From Halobacteriovoraceae bacterium (GTDB taxonomy: Bacteria; Bdellovibrionota; Bacteriovoracia; Bacteriovoracales; Bacteriovoracaceae): 10,525 bases of DNA. Every line of letters begins with the position of its first letter. Positions within the stretch are counted from its first letter, which is position 1. Shown here piece after piece: positions 1 to 7,218 of the stretch. The DNA lies in the NCBI GenBank assembly GCA_018663815.1, contig JABJPQ010000135.1, positions 1-10,525 on the forward strand. Direction: 5' to 3'. A program made the position numbers and the translations under genes. A model generated the notes under the pieces. The model did not search any database, was not told where the DNA came from, and was given only the letters and a program-made list of their open reading frames with translations.

Positions 1-244
1 CAATAAAAAGAAGTTCGCATTTTTGTAAAATAAAATCTCTGGTACCGTAGGTTTGATTCTCAATCCAAGCAAATAGTTTTACGGAATTTCGGTAAGAGTA
101 AACAAAGAAAATGATACCAACAATGACTAAGAGTCCCTTTCGTCCCAATACATCTGCAATCCAAAAGATTTCAGGTTTACTCACTACGGCCTGGGCCATT
201 GCAGCGGGAGAAAACAAGAATAAAAAAAAAAGCCACTTATTCAT
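1..244 (-). CDS. tadB: Likely TadB inner-membrane platform protein, N-terminal part (cut by window edge)
   Basis: This is the first 81 codons of a gene read leftward and continuing past base 1. The ATG at 244-242 overlaps the end of the ATPase gene by 8 nt (ATGAATAA contains its TAA). The N-terminus has a lysine followed by a hydrophobic stretch (residues 4-16) and ends in AMAQ, resembling a Sec signal peptide or first membrane anchor. A second hydrophobic segment follows at about residues 38-50 (GLLVIVGIIFFVY), then a charged cytoplasmic-looking stretch (ENQTYGTRDF). TadB is the T2SS-F family membrane platform that works with the CpaF ATPase in Tad pilus assembly, and it normally follows cpaF. 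The T2SS-F core lies outside the window, so the assignment rests mostly on position and topology. Codons 5-8 contain a run of ten T on the coding strand. Confidence 0.62.
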   Translation of the reverse strand, partial: MNKWLFFLFLFSPAAMAQAVVSKPEIFWIADVLGRKGLLVIVGIIFFVYSYRNSVKLFAWIENQTYGTRDFILQKCELLFI

Positions 245-2345
245 TTTTAAACAATCCTCTTGGAATTTTTGTTCCCTTTTTTTCAATACTCTCTACAAAC
301 TTAGGAATAAACCCAGAGGCCATATACTTACCAAGAATTTTTCCTTTCGCTCCAATTCCATCTTGCTTGAAAACAAAGATATCTTGCAAAGTAATGACTT
401 CACCTTGCATACCTCCAACCTCAGTTATATTCATTATTCTTCTTGAGCCATCTTCAAGCCGTGATTGCTGAATAATCATATGAACAGCTGAAGCAATCAT
501 TTCTTTAATCGCCTTAGGAGAAATTCCTGTTCCTGCGTACTGAACCAGAGTTTCAAGTCTAGAAATACAGTCTCTTGGCGTATTTGAGTGAACAGTTGTC
601 ATCGAGCCATCATGTCCTGTATTCATCGCTTGAAGCATATCAAGTGTTTCACCACCTCTACACTCTCCAACAACAATTCGATCGGGTTTCATTCTTAAGG
701 TTTGTTTTACTAAACATCTTATATCAACCGCTCCCTCTCCTTCCAATGATGCCGGTTTGGTTTCTAGTCTTACGACATGATCTTGTGGAAAATTTAGTTC
801 GGCTGAGTCTTCACAAGTAATTATTCTTTCATTAGAGGGTATAAAAGAGCCCAATACATTTATAAGTGTTGTCTTACCTGAGCCTGTCCCCCCAGAAACG
901 ACAATATTTCGATGTGATTGAACAGAGATTCGCAAGAAATCGGCCATATTGGTTGTCATAGAGCCAAAATCAACAAGGTTTTTATAGGTTAATCTTTCTT
1001 CTGGAAATTTTCTAATCGTGATCGTGCCACCATCAAGAGCACAGGGTTTAATAATGGCATGGACTCGTGATCCATCTTTTAATCTGGCATCAACATAAGG
1101 TGTTTTTTCATCAATACGTCGCCCAACCTGTGAGACGATTCGTTCAATAACATTTAAAACCTGTCTATCATTCGTAAATGTAATTTCTGATCTTATATTT
1201 TTTCCTGATTGTTCATAATAAATTTTTTCAGGGCCAACAACCATTATCTCTGAAACGGTTTTATCTGATAATAAATCCTCAAGAGGTCCTAACCCAAGGG
1301 CTTCATCTAAAATTTGTTTCACAATACTATTCATATCATCACGAGAACTTAAAATGGCTTTCGTATCTTCTTTCCCTAATAACTCAACCACAAGTTTCTT
1401 GGTACGCTCTCTTAAAATAAGCTGGGCTTGCTCATCACTGGAGTCTTGTTTTTTCATGTCCATTTCTTCTACCAAGGCTCGGTGAATTCTTGATTTCAAA
1501 TCTGTCCATGGGTCTCGCCCAGATTTGCCAGAAGAACTTACCTTGCCTCCTGTTTTCTTTTTAGCAGTTGCCCCTTCGGGTTTTTTTAATTTTGCCAAAG
1601 CAGCCAATACATTTTTTTGTTTTAATTTTCTTACAAACTCAATAACCCCTTGAGAAAAAGGTGAGTTTTTTGAAATGGTCATTAAAGCCGCAGATGAACT
1701 TAGCGCTCTAATGCAGCCTTGATCATCTTTTGGGATCGCTGAAAAAACGGGTTTTCCAATTTGTCTGCCTACTGTTTCGGGAGTGACAGGATGCCCTTTT
1801 TGAAATTGGTTAAGTAGAATAAAGATCATCTCTTTTGGAAATAACAAAGTAATTAAATCAGAGTATAGTCTTTTGGATTGATTAACGGCCAAAAGATCTG
1901 GCGTAACAACAATCGATATCATCGTTGAATACTCCATGGCCTTCAAAGCTAAATCAGTAAGCTCTGAGCCTGCATCAATTATAATAACTGGATAAAGATT
2001 TGTTATTGCCTTTAACGCTTTTCCTAGTCCATCAGCATTAATATCGCCAGCAATTGTTGTATCATTTGGCATCCCAATATAATGCACGCCCATCTTATGT
2101 TGGCCAACAAACATATTTATTGTTTTTGGATCAATCGATCCATTAAATTCAGATAAGTCTTTGAGATTTTTTTTTGACCGCATACCCGTAATTATATTTT
2201 GATCCCCACAAGCCACTTGATCAAAATCAAGCAGGAGTGTTTTTTGTCTGTTCTCTGCTGCAAAAGCAAAGGCTAGGTTCGCGGCTATTTGGGATTTTCC
2301 AACCCCACCTTTACCTCCGACAATAGTAATAATATGCCCTGCCAT
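237..2345 (-). CDS. cpaF: Fused CpaE-like / CpaF pilus assembly ATPase
   Basis: One continuous 702-residue frame joins two Tad proteins that are usually separate. Residues 1-250 form a ParA/MinD-type domain with a deviant Walker A (GGKGGVGKS, residues 10-18) and IIIDAG near 121, as in CpaE/TadZ, which positions the pilus machine; the N-terminal receiver-like domain of many CpaE proteins is absent. Residues 251-280 are a Lys/Gly/Ser-rich linker. Residues about 285-702 are a CpaF/TadA secretion ATPase: an N-terminal segment (LGPLEDLLSD near 352), Walker A GGTGSGKTT (485-493), Asp box CEDSAEL (511-517), Walker B region DRIVVGECRGGE (555-566) and His box GHDGSMTTVHSN (577-588). It should power Flp pilin polymerisation at the inner membrane. 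Its ATG overlaps the secretin stop by 1 nt (TAATG), preceded by a GAGAG Shine-Dalgarno-like stretch, and its end overlaps the next gene. All ATPase motifs look intact. Confidence 0.95.
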   Translation of the reverse strand: MAGHIITIVGGKGGVGKSQIAANLAFAFAAENRQKTLLLDFDQVACGDQNIITGMRSKKNLKDLSEFNGSIDPKTINMFVGQHKMGVHYIGMPNDTTIAGDINADGLGKALKAITNLYPVIIIDAGSELTDLALKAMEYSTMISIVVTPDLLAVNQSKRLYSDLITLLFPKEMIFILLNQFQKGHPVTPETVGRQIGKPVFSAIPKDDQGCIRALSSSAALMTISKNSPFSQGVIEFVRKLKQKNVLAALAKLKKPEGATAKKKTGGKVSSSGKSGRDPWTDLKSRIHRALVEEMDMKKQDSSDEQAQLILRERTKKLVVELLGKEDTKAILSSRDDMNSIVKQILDEALGLGPLEDLLSDKTVSEIMVVGPEKIYYEQSGKNIRSEITFTNDRQVLNVIERIVSQVGRRIDEKTPYVDARLKDGSRVHAIIKPCALDGGTITIRKFPEERLTYKNLVDFGSMTTNMADFLRISVQSHRNIVVSGGTGSGKTTLINVLGSFIPSNERIITCEDSAELNFPQDHVVRLETKPASLEGEGAVDIRCLVKQTLRMKPDRIVVGECRGGETLDMLQAMNTGHDGSMTTVHSNTPRDCISRLETLVQYAGTGISPKAIKEMIASAVHMIIQQSRLEDGSRRIMNITEVGGMQGEVITLQDIFVFKQDGIGAKGKILGKYMASGFIPKFVESIEKKGTKIPRGLFKNE

Positions 2346-3859
2346 TAACGCTCTCTTTTTCTAAATTTTCTTCTTATTTCTGACGTTCCCTTAGAAGCGG
2401 ACTCTAGTATCTCTGGCGTTATAAAAACAACAAACTGAGATTTTGCGGTTGTATAACTTTTAGATCTTAATAACTGGAAAAGGGGTGCCGATTGAACTGT
2501 GCCCTCAGCCTCACTTGCCTTTACTGGGTCAGGGTCAAGTTTATCATAATCAGTAGAGGAGTTACTTTGAACAATTCCACCAATAACTGCCGACTCTTTT
2601 GACTTAACAGTTAAGTTTGTTCTTACTTCATTTGTTGTCACTTGAGGTGATCCATCAGAACCCGTTCTATTCGGTAATGAGACTGAAATAAATAAATCTT
2701 TTAACTCAACGTTTTCCTCATTTTTAATACTAGGCTGGGTCGACATATTAAACGAGATATCAACTGATTTGGCCTCTTGCCCATCACCAGTTCCGACTGC
2801 AAAGTTTAACTTAGAAGATTTTTTTATGATAATAGGCTTGGCATTATTTGTGACGACCATTCCTGACTGAATGACCCTAGCATAACCAGCTTCTTTAGCC
2901 GAAGTTAATTTGGGAAATAATCGAGAGATTGTGCCTGACAAAGTATTATTCTCTTTAGTGGAAATTCCTCCATCTTCTTTTTTTCCAAAGCTAATTTCAC
3001 TTTCATTCGTCATAAAAGGAGCCCACTTAAAACCAAACGTCTTTAAATAATCTTTTGATAGTTCTACAAACTGAGCTGAAACCTTAATTAGCTTTGGTGG
3101 TGGTTCTGGATCTTTTTTCACATTTACATTAATGAAATTTGCCACTAATCCCTTAACCTTTCCTTTAAATCTTCCTCCTCCGGCAGATGCTCCTAACCCA
3201 GAAAGAGTGTCAGGCAAATATGCTTGAGCGACATTTTCAGCGAGTGTTTTTTTTCCATCGCTATTAACAACACCCTCAAGCCAATAGTCTCCATTTACGA
3301 CTGTAACCGTTACGTCTTTCATATTATTTCTATTTATTGCTTCTTGCATTTCTCTCGCAACAAGAGTTTGCGTTTGTTTTGAATACTCAATTAAGAGTAA
3401 TACATCTGGGTATTTTGAAAGAACCGTTAGGATTTTTCCAATCTTATTTGGGACAACAATCTCACCATCGACGACAACTTTTCCTCCCTGAATTTTAATG
3501 TTGATACCCTCAATATCTCCAATCAACTCTCGCAGCTCACGAACAATATTTGAGTTTCCGTTAGAAGTTACTGTCACTATGATTTTTTGTTTTTCTCCGG
3601 TAGCGACATTACTAACGGTAACAGATGTTTTCCCTGCCTTAATACCTCTGAGCGTAATTTCTTTTTTACTTGTATTTAAGCTATAAATTTCTAAAACACT
3701 CTCGTTACCGACAGGTATCTTAGGATTAAACTTATAATCAAACTTAACAAGCTCATCAATACCAATGGCAATTTCAAGTTTTTTTTCTTTGGCCCTAATT
3801 ATCTTTTGAGCATTCACACTAAAACTAAATAATAATATAAGTAGGATTAAGTTTTTCAT
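2345..3859 (-). CDS. cpaC: Tad pilus outer-membrane secretin CpaC/RcpA
   Basis: A 504-residue secretin-family protein forming the outer-membrane pore for the Flp pilus. Residues 1-17 are a signal peptide ending VNA before Gln18. Residues about 20-98 match the pilus N-terminal domain common to CpaC proteins (GIDELVKFDY, then beta-rich LRGIKAGKTSVTV). Residues about 107-215 contain two BON-like segments (VVVDGEIVVPNK and VNGDYWLEGVVNSDGK). The secretin core runs from about 255 (LIKVSAQFVELSKDY) to 485, with the family landmarks ESAVIGGIVQS (422-432), APLFQLLRSKSY (458-469) and FVVFITPEIL (476-485). It ends with a strongly basic tail, RRKFRKRER. The ATG overlaps the cpaB stop by 4 nt (ATGA). Its Shine-Dalgarno (AAGACGAAG) is weak, which fits translational coupling. 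Confidence 0.94.
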   Translation of the reverse strand: MKNLILLILLFSFSVNAQKIIRAKEKKLEIAIGIDELVKFDYKFNPKIPVGNESVLEIYSLNTSKKEITLRGIKAGKTSVTVSNVATGEKQKIIVTVTSNGNSNIVRELRELIGDIEGINIKIQGGKVVVDGEIVVPNKIGKILTVLSKYPDVLLLIEYSKQTQTLVAREMQEAINRNNMKDVTVTVVNGDYWLEGVVNSDGKKTLAENVAQAYLPDTLSGLGASAGGGRFKGKVKGLVANFINVNVKKDPEPPPKLIKVSAQFVELSKDYLKTFGFKWAPFMTNESEISFGKKEDGGISTKENNTLSGTISRLFPKLTSAKEAGYARVIQSGMVVTNNAKPIIIKKSSKLNFAVGTGDGQEAKSVDISFNMSTQPSIKNEENVELKDLFISVSLPNRTGSDGSPQVTTNEVRTNLTVKSKESAVIGGIVQSNSSTDYDKLDPDPVKASEAEGTVQSAPLFQLLRSKSYTTAKSQFVVFITPEILESASKGTSEIRRKFRKRER

Positions 3860-4671
3860 CTTCGTCTTTGCTTTCTTGCTTCTTGTTCTGCAAAGTATGC
3901 CTTTGCTTCCGCTGCATCTTCTCCAAGAACATCAAATAATTTTGTGCCCCCAATTCGCTCAATTGTCTTGTCTGTATTATTTCTGAGAGAAAGGTATATC
4001 CCTGATGTTGCTTTTTTTAAAAAAATTAATTTTTGAGCTTCATTTGGAGTTAGCTCTAAGGTTACGGTACTAAAAGTATTATAGGTATTTAGATTCAACT
4101 TTTTGACTTCCTTATCTACCTTTAAACCAACAAGAGGAATTTCATTGGTTACTCTTTTTCCGGTGGCTAAAATATATACATCTTGTAAAACTGTTTTTAC
4201 TTTTAATTTTTCAATTTTAGAGCTTCCATAATCCAGGATTGCCAAGACATCAACTCTATCCCCTGGTTTGATTAATTTTCCAACTGCTTCCGCCTCTCCA
4301 ACCTGAATTGCAATGGCCCTTTTCCCCTCACTAATTTGCCTGGATAAACCTGTTCTTCCTCCCGGATAAACAACACGAGGCTTGGTTATCTGCTCACCTT
4401 TTTTAATCGATGTTGCTGCAATTGAGTTATAAAGATCCTCAACTTTTGTAAATGCACCTGGCATAACATAGCTTCCTGGAGCCGTTACAATTTGTACCTT
4501 TCTATCGTCAATAATTTCCATTTCATTGATATCAACTTTTGCAATAACAACTTGTCTTTGATCGCCATACTTGGATGTAAACTCCGCTTCTCGCCCCTCA
4601 ATATAAGACTGAACCATAAACATCGCGATCCCTGCAATAACTAAACTAAGCGTAAATGCACGACTATTCAT
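3856..4671 (-). CDS. cpaB: Flp pilus assembly protein CpaB/RcpC
   Basis: A 271-residue protein with one N-terminal membrane anchor (about residues 6-23) and a periplasmic remainder. Residues about 40-105 form a SAF domain (VVIAKVDINEMEIIDDRKVQ, then AATSIKKGEQITKPRV), and residues about 110-235 an RcpC-type domain (GKRAIAIQVGEAEAVGKLIKPGDRVDVL, LELTPNEAQKL, GIYLSLRN). This order is characteristic of CpaB, which supports the secretin in the periplasm. The C-terminus is charged and helical (EDAAEAKAYFAEQEARKQRRR). The ATG has AAGGA 7 nt upstream. The gene is separated by 85 nt from the prepilin gene before it, the largest gap inside the locus, so a second internal promoter is possible, though I see no convincing one. 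It overlaps cpaC by 4 nt. Confidence 0.93.
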   Translation of the reverse strand: MNSRAFTLSLVIAGIAMFMVQSYIEGREAEFTSKYGDQRQVVIAKVDINEMEIIDDRKVQIVTAPGSYVMPGAFTKVEDLYNSIAATSIKKGEQITKPRVVYPGGRTGLSRQISEGKRAIAIQVGEAEAVGKLIKPGDRVDVLAILDYGSSKIEKLKVKTVLQDVYILATGKRVTNEIPLVGLKVDKEVKKLNLNTYNTFSTVTLELTPNEAQKLIFLKKATSGIYLSLRNNTDKTIERIGGTKLFDVLGEDAAEAKAYFAEQEARKQRRR

Positions 4672-4756
4672 AATTGATCCTTTGTATTACGTACTACCTA
4701 ATATTTTATACTTAGCGTGGATATTTTACTAAGGTGGCACAATTAACCGTTATACT

Positions 4757-5275
4757 TTAGTCAACAATTACACAATGCTTGACATCACCAGAAGAAGAAG
4801 TGAATGCGCCTATTGGATAGGGAACATTATAGGCGTCATTACGAAAGTACGTCGTCCCACATACTCCATACACTGTTTGAACACGAATATACTGGGTAGA
4901 GCGCCCCGAATAAGTATCCTCACACTTATCTTTAGCATCTTCTCCTAATGGAAGTGTAAACTTAAAACAGGGAGCCACTGGAACTCTTTCTTGGTAAAGC
5001 TCTTTAGCCCATCCCATTATCTCTGAACCAAACATTTTCCACCCAGAGGTTGGGTCTATGTCATCTCGCCTAGCTAATGGTAGTGTAGAATTGTTCATCA
5101 CCTTATAATAGAAATATGACCTTGTGACTTTTTGCTGATTAATGGAGGCGTTTATGGCGTTTGAAATAGACATTGATACTGAATACATCATCAGCATAAA
5201 TGGCAAAAAAAGCAAAAACTCTACAATTGCTTGACCATCTTCATTTTTAATATTCTTATCAACACCCATTATCAT
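4757..5275 (-). CDS. TadE-like minor prepilin with cysteine-rich tail
   Basis: A 172-residue protein with a short charged leader and the prepilin signature EDG|QAIVEF (cleavage after Gly14, Glu at mature position 5), followed by a hydrophobic helix (LLFLPFMLMMYSVSMSI). This matches TadE-type pseudopilins, which are needed for Flp pilus assembly and are processed by the CpaA peptidase. The soluble part contains four cysteines (103, 118, 139, 168), enough for two disulfides in the periplasm. The start is uncertain: ATG at 5275 or at 5269, with no strong Shine-Dalgarno at either. Both overlap the end of the preceding prepilin gene (17 or 11 nt), so coupling is likely. TadF would be an alternative name; the two families are hard to separate from one sequence. 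Confidence 0.82.
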   Translation of the reverse strand: MIMGVDKNIKNEDGQAIVEFLLFLPFMLMMYSVSMSISNAINASINQQKVTRSYFYYKVMNNSTLPLARRDDIDPTSGWKMFGSEIMGWAKELYQERVPVAPCFKFTLPLGEDAKDKCEDTYSGRSTQYIRVQTVYGVCGTTYFRNDAYNVPYPIGAFTSSSGDVKHCVIVD

Positions 5276-5786
5276 AAAGAACTATATCCATATCAGTACT
5301 ATTCGATTGGCAATCTTGCAGTGTTCCTGTAATTGCAGCACACATCATTTGAGCACAAGTTATTCGAAGAGGTTCTTTTCCTAAAAACGACTCAGAGTAC
5401 AAGAGAGCCTTCTTCCCCCCCCCCACCACAGGCATTGCGGACAAGGCTTTTTCAAACTGTAAAACTGTTCCACTAAACAGTGCACTTCCTTGATCTGACG
5501 TGATTACTTTCAAAGTAGATTGAACTCCAAATGAGGCTAGTGGATAGCTCTTATAAACAGACTCTGCTTCACGCTCTGCTTGCGCTAAAATAGAATTTCT
5601 AGTATCGATCCCGGAGTCATAAACTAAATAAGTTCTTGCCGACATAAAGTTTACATAATGGGCCAGATACCCCTCAGTTAAATTCATTGCTTGATTAAGA
5701 AATAAAAATGTCACCCCAATTGCAAAGGCAAAAGTGAGAATAAATTCGATGGCCGATTGACCACGTTCATTGCAATGGATAAGCAT
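5259..5786 (-). CDS. TadE/TadF-like minor prepilin containing a G10 tract
   Basis: A pseudopilin-like protein with the signature NERG|QSAIEF (cleavage after Gly9 from the chosen start, Glu at +5) and a hydrophobic helix (ILTFAFAIGVTFLFL). From the ATG at 5786 it is 175 residues. The same frame is open back to 5969, but that extension lies over the preceding prepilin gene and does not look like protein, so it was dropped. ATG at 5822 (187 residues) is the alternative. The Shine-Dalgarno is weak for both. The 9-residue leader from 5786 matches its neighbours' leaders. The C-terminal part has cysteines at 144, 149, 159 and the very last residue. A run of ten G (5415-5424, C on the plus strand) encodes part of VVGGGK at residues 120-125. 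The gene overlaps both neighbours and is probably translationally coupled. Confidence 0.8.
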   Translation of the reverse strand: MLIHCNERGQSAIEFILTFAFAIGVTFLFLNQAMNLTEGYLAHYVNFMSARTYLVYDSGIDTRNSILAQAEREAESVYKSYPLASFGVQSTLKVITSDQGSALFSGTVLQFEKALSAMPVVGGGKKALLYSESFLGKEPLRITCAQMMCAAITGTLQDCQSNSTDMDIVLYDNGC

Positions 5787-6057
5787 CTTTTGACCCAAAA
5801 AATCTCCCGTTATACGAATCATGTTGACCAGACCTATAATTTGGTGTTCTAAAAGGCTTTCTATCACCCAAAGCATGCCTAAATGAATATTCAAGCTCCC
5901 GCTTATACACATCAGCAAATTGCCCATTATCACCAAACAAGCCTTTAAATGCTTCTGTTTTAAATACAAAAGTTACAATTGAGACAACAACTGCAATTAA
6001 TAAAATATATTCAACTGCTGATTGTCCTTTTTGATTTAATTTATAAAAATATCCCAT
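5767..6057 (-). CDS. Flp-like prepilin with extended C-terminus
   Basis: A 96-residue protein with a classic Flp-type N-terminus: leader MGYFYKLNQKG, cleavage before QSAVEY (Glu +5, Tyr +6), then a hydrophobic helix ILLIAVVVSIVTFVF. Unlike the major Flp pilin, it has an extra tail of about 60 residues (GLFGDNGQFADVYKREL, then RHALGDRKPFRTPNYRSG), so it is probably a minor pilin or tip component. The frame is open to 6117, but the upstream part reads over the end of the prepilin peptidase gene and begins with a Cys-rich, non-leader-like stretch. The ATG at 6057 was chosen because it gives an 11-residue leader; ATG 6072 is possible. It overlaps the peptidase gene by 22 nt and the next prepilin gene by 20 nt. 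Confidence 0.8.
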   Translation of the reverse strand: MGYFYKLNQKGQSAVEYILLIAVVVSIVTFVFKTEAFKGLFGDNGQFADVYKRELEYSFRHALGDRKPFRTPNYRSGQHDSYNGRFFGSKDAYPLQ

Positions 6058-6536
6058 CCGATCCAAATCCATGTCACAAGTATAACAGGAGCATAGGCAA
6101 ATTTTGTACCGAAGCAAGATTTTACCCCCTGAATATCTTTTTCTTTAAAGCTCTGAATTATTTTTTCATAATTACTTATTGAGTTTTTTAACAACATAAA
6201 AAGACCAATTATAATTGTTATTATTAATAGATAGTAAAAAACTTCATCTTGTAAGCTTAAGGGAATGAGTAAAAAAAAAGATGCCAGGTACTTTGAGTCA
6301 CCTCCCCCCATGATTTTTAATAAAAACAACAGAAATCCCGCCGCAACACAAGCAAAGGTGAATAGGAATGAGTCTAATTGAAAAGGATATATTTCACTTC
6401 TGGTTGTAAAAAGTAAAACCGCTACTAAAAAATTAACTATAGACCAAATATTTTTAATCTTTCTGTGTTTTATATCTATATAAGCAACAAAACAAAGCTC
6501 TACTAAAATGAATAAATATATATCCAACGAGATCAT
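6036..6536 (-). CDS. cpaA: CpaA/TadV-type prepilin peptidase
   Basis: A 166-residue, very hydrophobic membrane protein with the two catalytic aspartates of the A24 prepilin peptidase family: Asp21 in YIDIKHRKIKN and Asp80 in the GxGD-type motif GGGDSKYLAS. Hydrophobic segments lie at about 5-20, 32-45, 58-75, 85-96, 98-117 and 149-165. It lacks the N-terminal methyltransferase domain of PilD, as expected for CpaA/TadV. It should cleave the leaders of the five prepilins encoded around it, all of which show G|QxxxE(Y/F). It starts with an ATGA overlap with the small prepilin gene upstream and has no clear Shine-Dalgarno of its own. A nine-base T run (coding strand) lies within FFLL near residue 87. 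Confidence 0.93.
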   Translation of the reverse strand: MISLDIYLFILVELCFVAYIDIKHRKIKNIWSIVNFLVAVLLFTTRSEIYPFQLDSFLFTFACVAAGFLLFLLKIMGGGDSKYLASFFLLIPLSLQDEVFYYLLIITIIIGLFMLLKNSISNYEKIIQSFKEKDIQGVKSCFGTKFAYAPVILVTWIWIGWDIFIN

Positions 6537-6751
6537 TGATTTGGTCCGTTCTTATACGAACCAAAATAACACTCTCGCGGACAGACGCCGACGCTGAGAT
6601 TTAAACTTAAGACATGGCCCAAATTACCAACAGAATCACGCATAAAACCGGTGAAATTAGTTGTTAAACGCATCGTTAGAATTATTAGAAAAACAAGAAC
6701 TAATAGATATTCGACGAGTGCTTGACCACTCGACTTATGGATACTGATCAT
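6533..6751 (-). CDS. Small Flp-like prepilin with a CxxxC tail
   Basis: A 72-residue protein with leader MISIHKSSG, cleavage before QALVEY (Glu +5, Tyr +6), a hydrophobic helix (LLVLVFLIILTM) and a short polar C-terminus. The tail carries Cys57 and Cys61 (VCPREC), close enough for an intramolecular disulfide. Size and N-terminus place it in the Flp/TadE-like class IVb prepilins. The two cysteines and the divergence from the neighbouring flp suggest a minor pilin rather than a second major subunit, which is inference. It lies 76 nt downstream of flp and overlaps the peptidase gene by 4 nt. No strong Shine-Dalgarno precedes the ATG. Confidence 0.8.
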   Translation of the reverse strand: MISIHKSSGQALVEYLLVLVFLIILTMRLTTNFTGFMRDSVGNLGHVLSLNLSVGVCPRECYFGSYKNGPNQ

Positions 6752-6827
6752 GTTTAAATTTTACATGATTAAAGGATTCGTTACCTTAAAGGGAAAAATA
6801 TTCTCTGCGAAAACGATAACTTATAGT

Positions 6828-7013
6828 CTACTGAAGACCACCTAACTCTTTATTCGCTTTATCAAATACACCGTCGAGCAAGCCATTTAGCTTCGTCTCC
6901 AACTTATCCTTAAATTTAATAATGATTACGGCCACAACAGCAACTAACAGAATATACTCTGTCGAAGTCTGGCCATCTTCATCTTTCAGATAATTTATAA
7001 ACTCACGTACCAT
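6828..7013 (-). CDS. flp: Flp major pilin prepilin
   Basis: A 61-residue protein with all the marks of a major Flp pilin: a 14-residue charged leader ending DEDG, cleavage before QTSTEY (Glu at mature +5, Tyr at +6), a single hydrophobic helix (ILLVAVVAVIII) and a short amphipathic helix (KFKDKLETKLNGLLDGVFDKANKEL). The mature protein of 47 residues fits the family. It is first in the operon, has the best ribosome binding site of the locus (AGGAGA, 6 nt before ATG) and sits behind a near-consensus promoter, as expected for the most abundant component. No intrinsic terminator with a clear stem and U-run is visible between it and the next gene, although a T-rich stretch near 6797-6806 could attenuate transcription. 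Confidence 0.93.
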   Translation of the reverse strand: MVREFINYLKDEDGQTSTEYILLVAVVAVIIIKFKDKLETKLNGLLDGVFDKANKELGGLQ

Positions 7014-7031
7014 AAGTTTCTCCTAATATTT

Positions 7032-7045
7032 AGTACCTAGGTACT
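7032..7045. repeat. 14-bp perfect palindrome in the flp leader
   Basis: AGTACCTAGGTACT is a perfect palindrome located 19-32 nt upstream of the flp ATG and about 45-55 nt downstream of the predicted transcription start. With no loop it is a poor RNA hairpin at full length, so a DNA site for a dimeric regulator acting as a roadblock is more likely. It could also be chance. Confidence 0.4.
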
Positions 7046-7094
7046 TTTCGGCAACTGAACCAAAACCTTTAAGATATTCTCATGCCTTTAGATT

Positions 7095-7123
7095 ATTATA
7101 TCAGATTCTCCCTAGATTATCAA
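7095..7123 (-). promoter_or_regulatory. Sigma70-type promoter of the flp/tad operon
   Basis: Read on the minus strand, TTGATA (7118-7123) and TATAAT (7095-7100) are separated by exactly 17 nt. TG stands one base before the -10, so it also has the extended -10 form. Transcription should start near 7088, giving a leader of about 75 nt before flp. This is the best-matching promoter in the window. Confidence 0.82.
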
Positions 7124-7143
7124 CGCGACGCACTCACAATCTA

Positions 7144-7163
7144 CGTAAACACCTGCTTTTACG
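7144..7163. repeat. Inverted repeat between the divergent flp and 6S promoters
   Basis: CGTAAA and TTTACG flank an 8-nt spacer. It lies about 20 nt upstream of the flp -35 and about 55 nt upstream of the 6S -10, a suitable place for an activator site serving either promoter. The arms are short, so support is limited. Otherwise 7124-7206 shows nothing recognisable. Confidence 0.25.
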
Positions 7164-7218
7164 AGTCAAGACTGAAATATAAGCCACTTTAAAAAGGCTA
7201 AAATAATTGTCATTTCTT

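Noticed and set aside
4672..4756. Internal promoter or terminator before cpaB
   Set aside because: TATAAA is present on the minus strand, but the facing -35 matches only about half the consensus, and no stem with a T run is visible.
5787..5969. Upstream extension of the TadE/F-like prepilin frame to 5969
   Set aside because: It overlaps the preceding Flp-like prepilin gene in another frame and would bury the prepilin signature behind about 60 odd residues, inconsistent with a short leader.
6058..6117. Upstream extension of the long-tailed Flp-like prepilin to 6117
   Set aside because: It reads over the end of the prepilin peptidase gene and starts with a Cys-rich stretch unlike a prepilin leader; ATG 6057 gives a normal 11-residue leader.
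6752..6827. Terminator between flp and the next prepilin gene
   Set aside because: There is a T-rich stretch and a weak imperfect stem, but no GC-rich hairpin followed by a T run, so it is not called.
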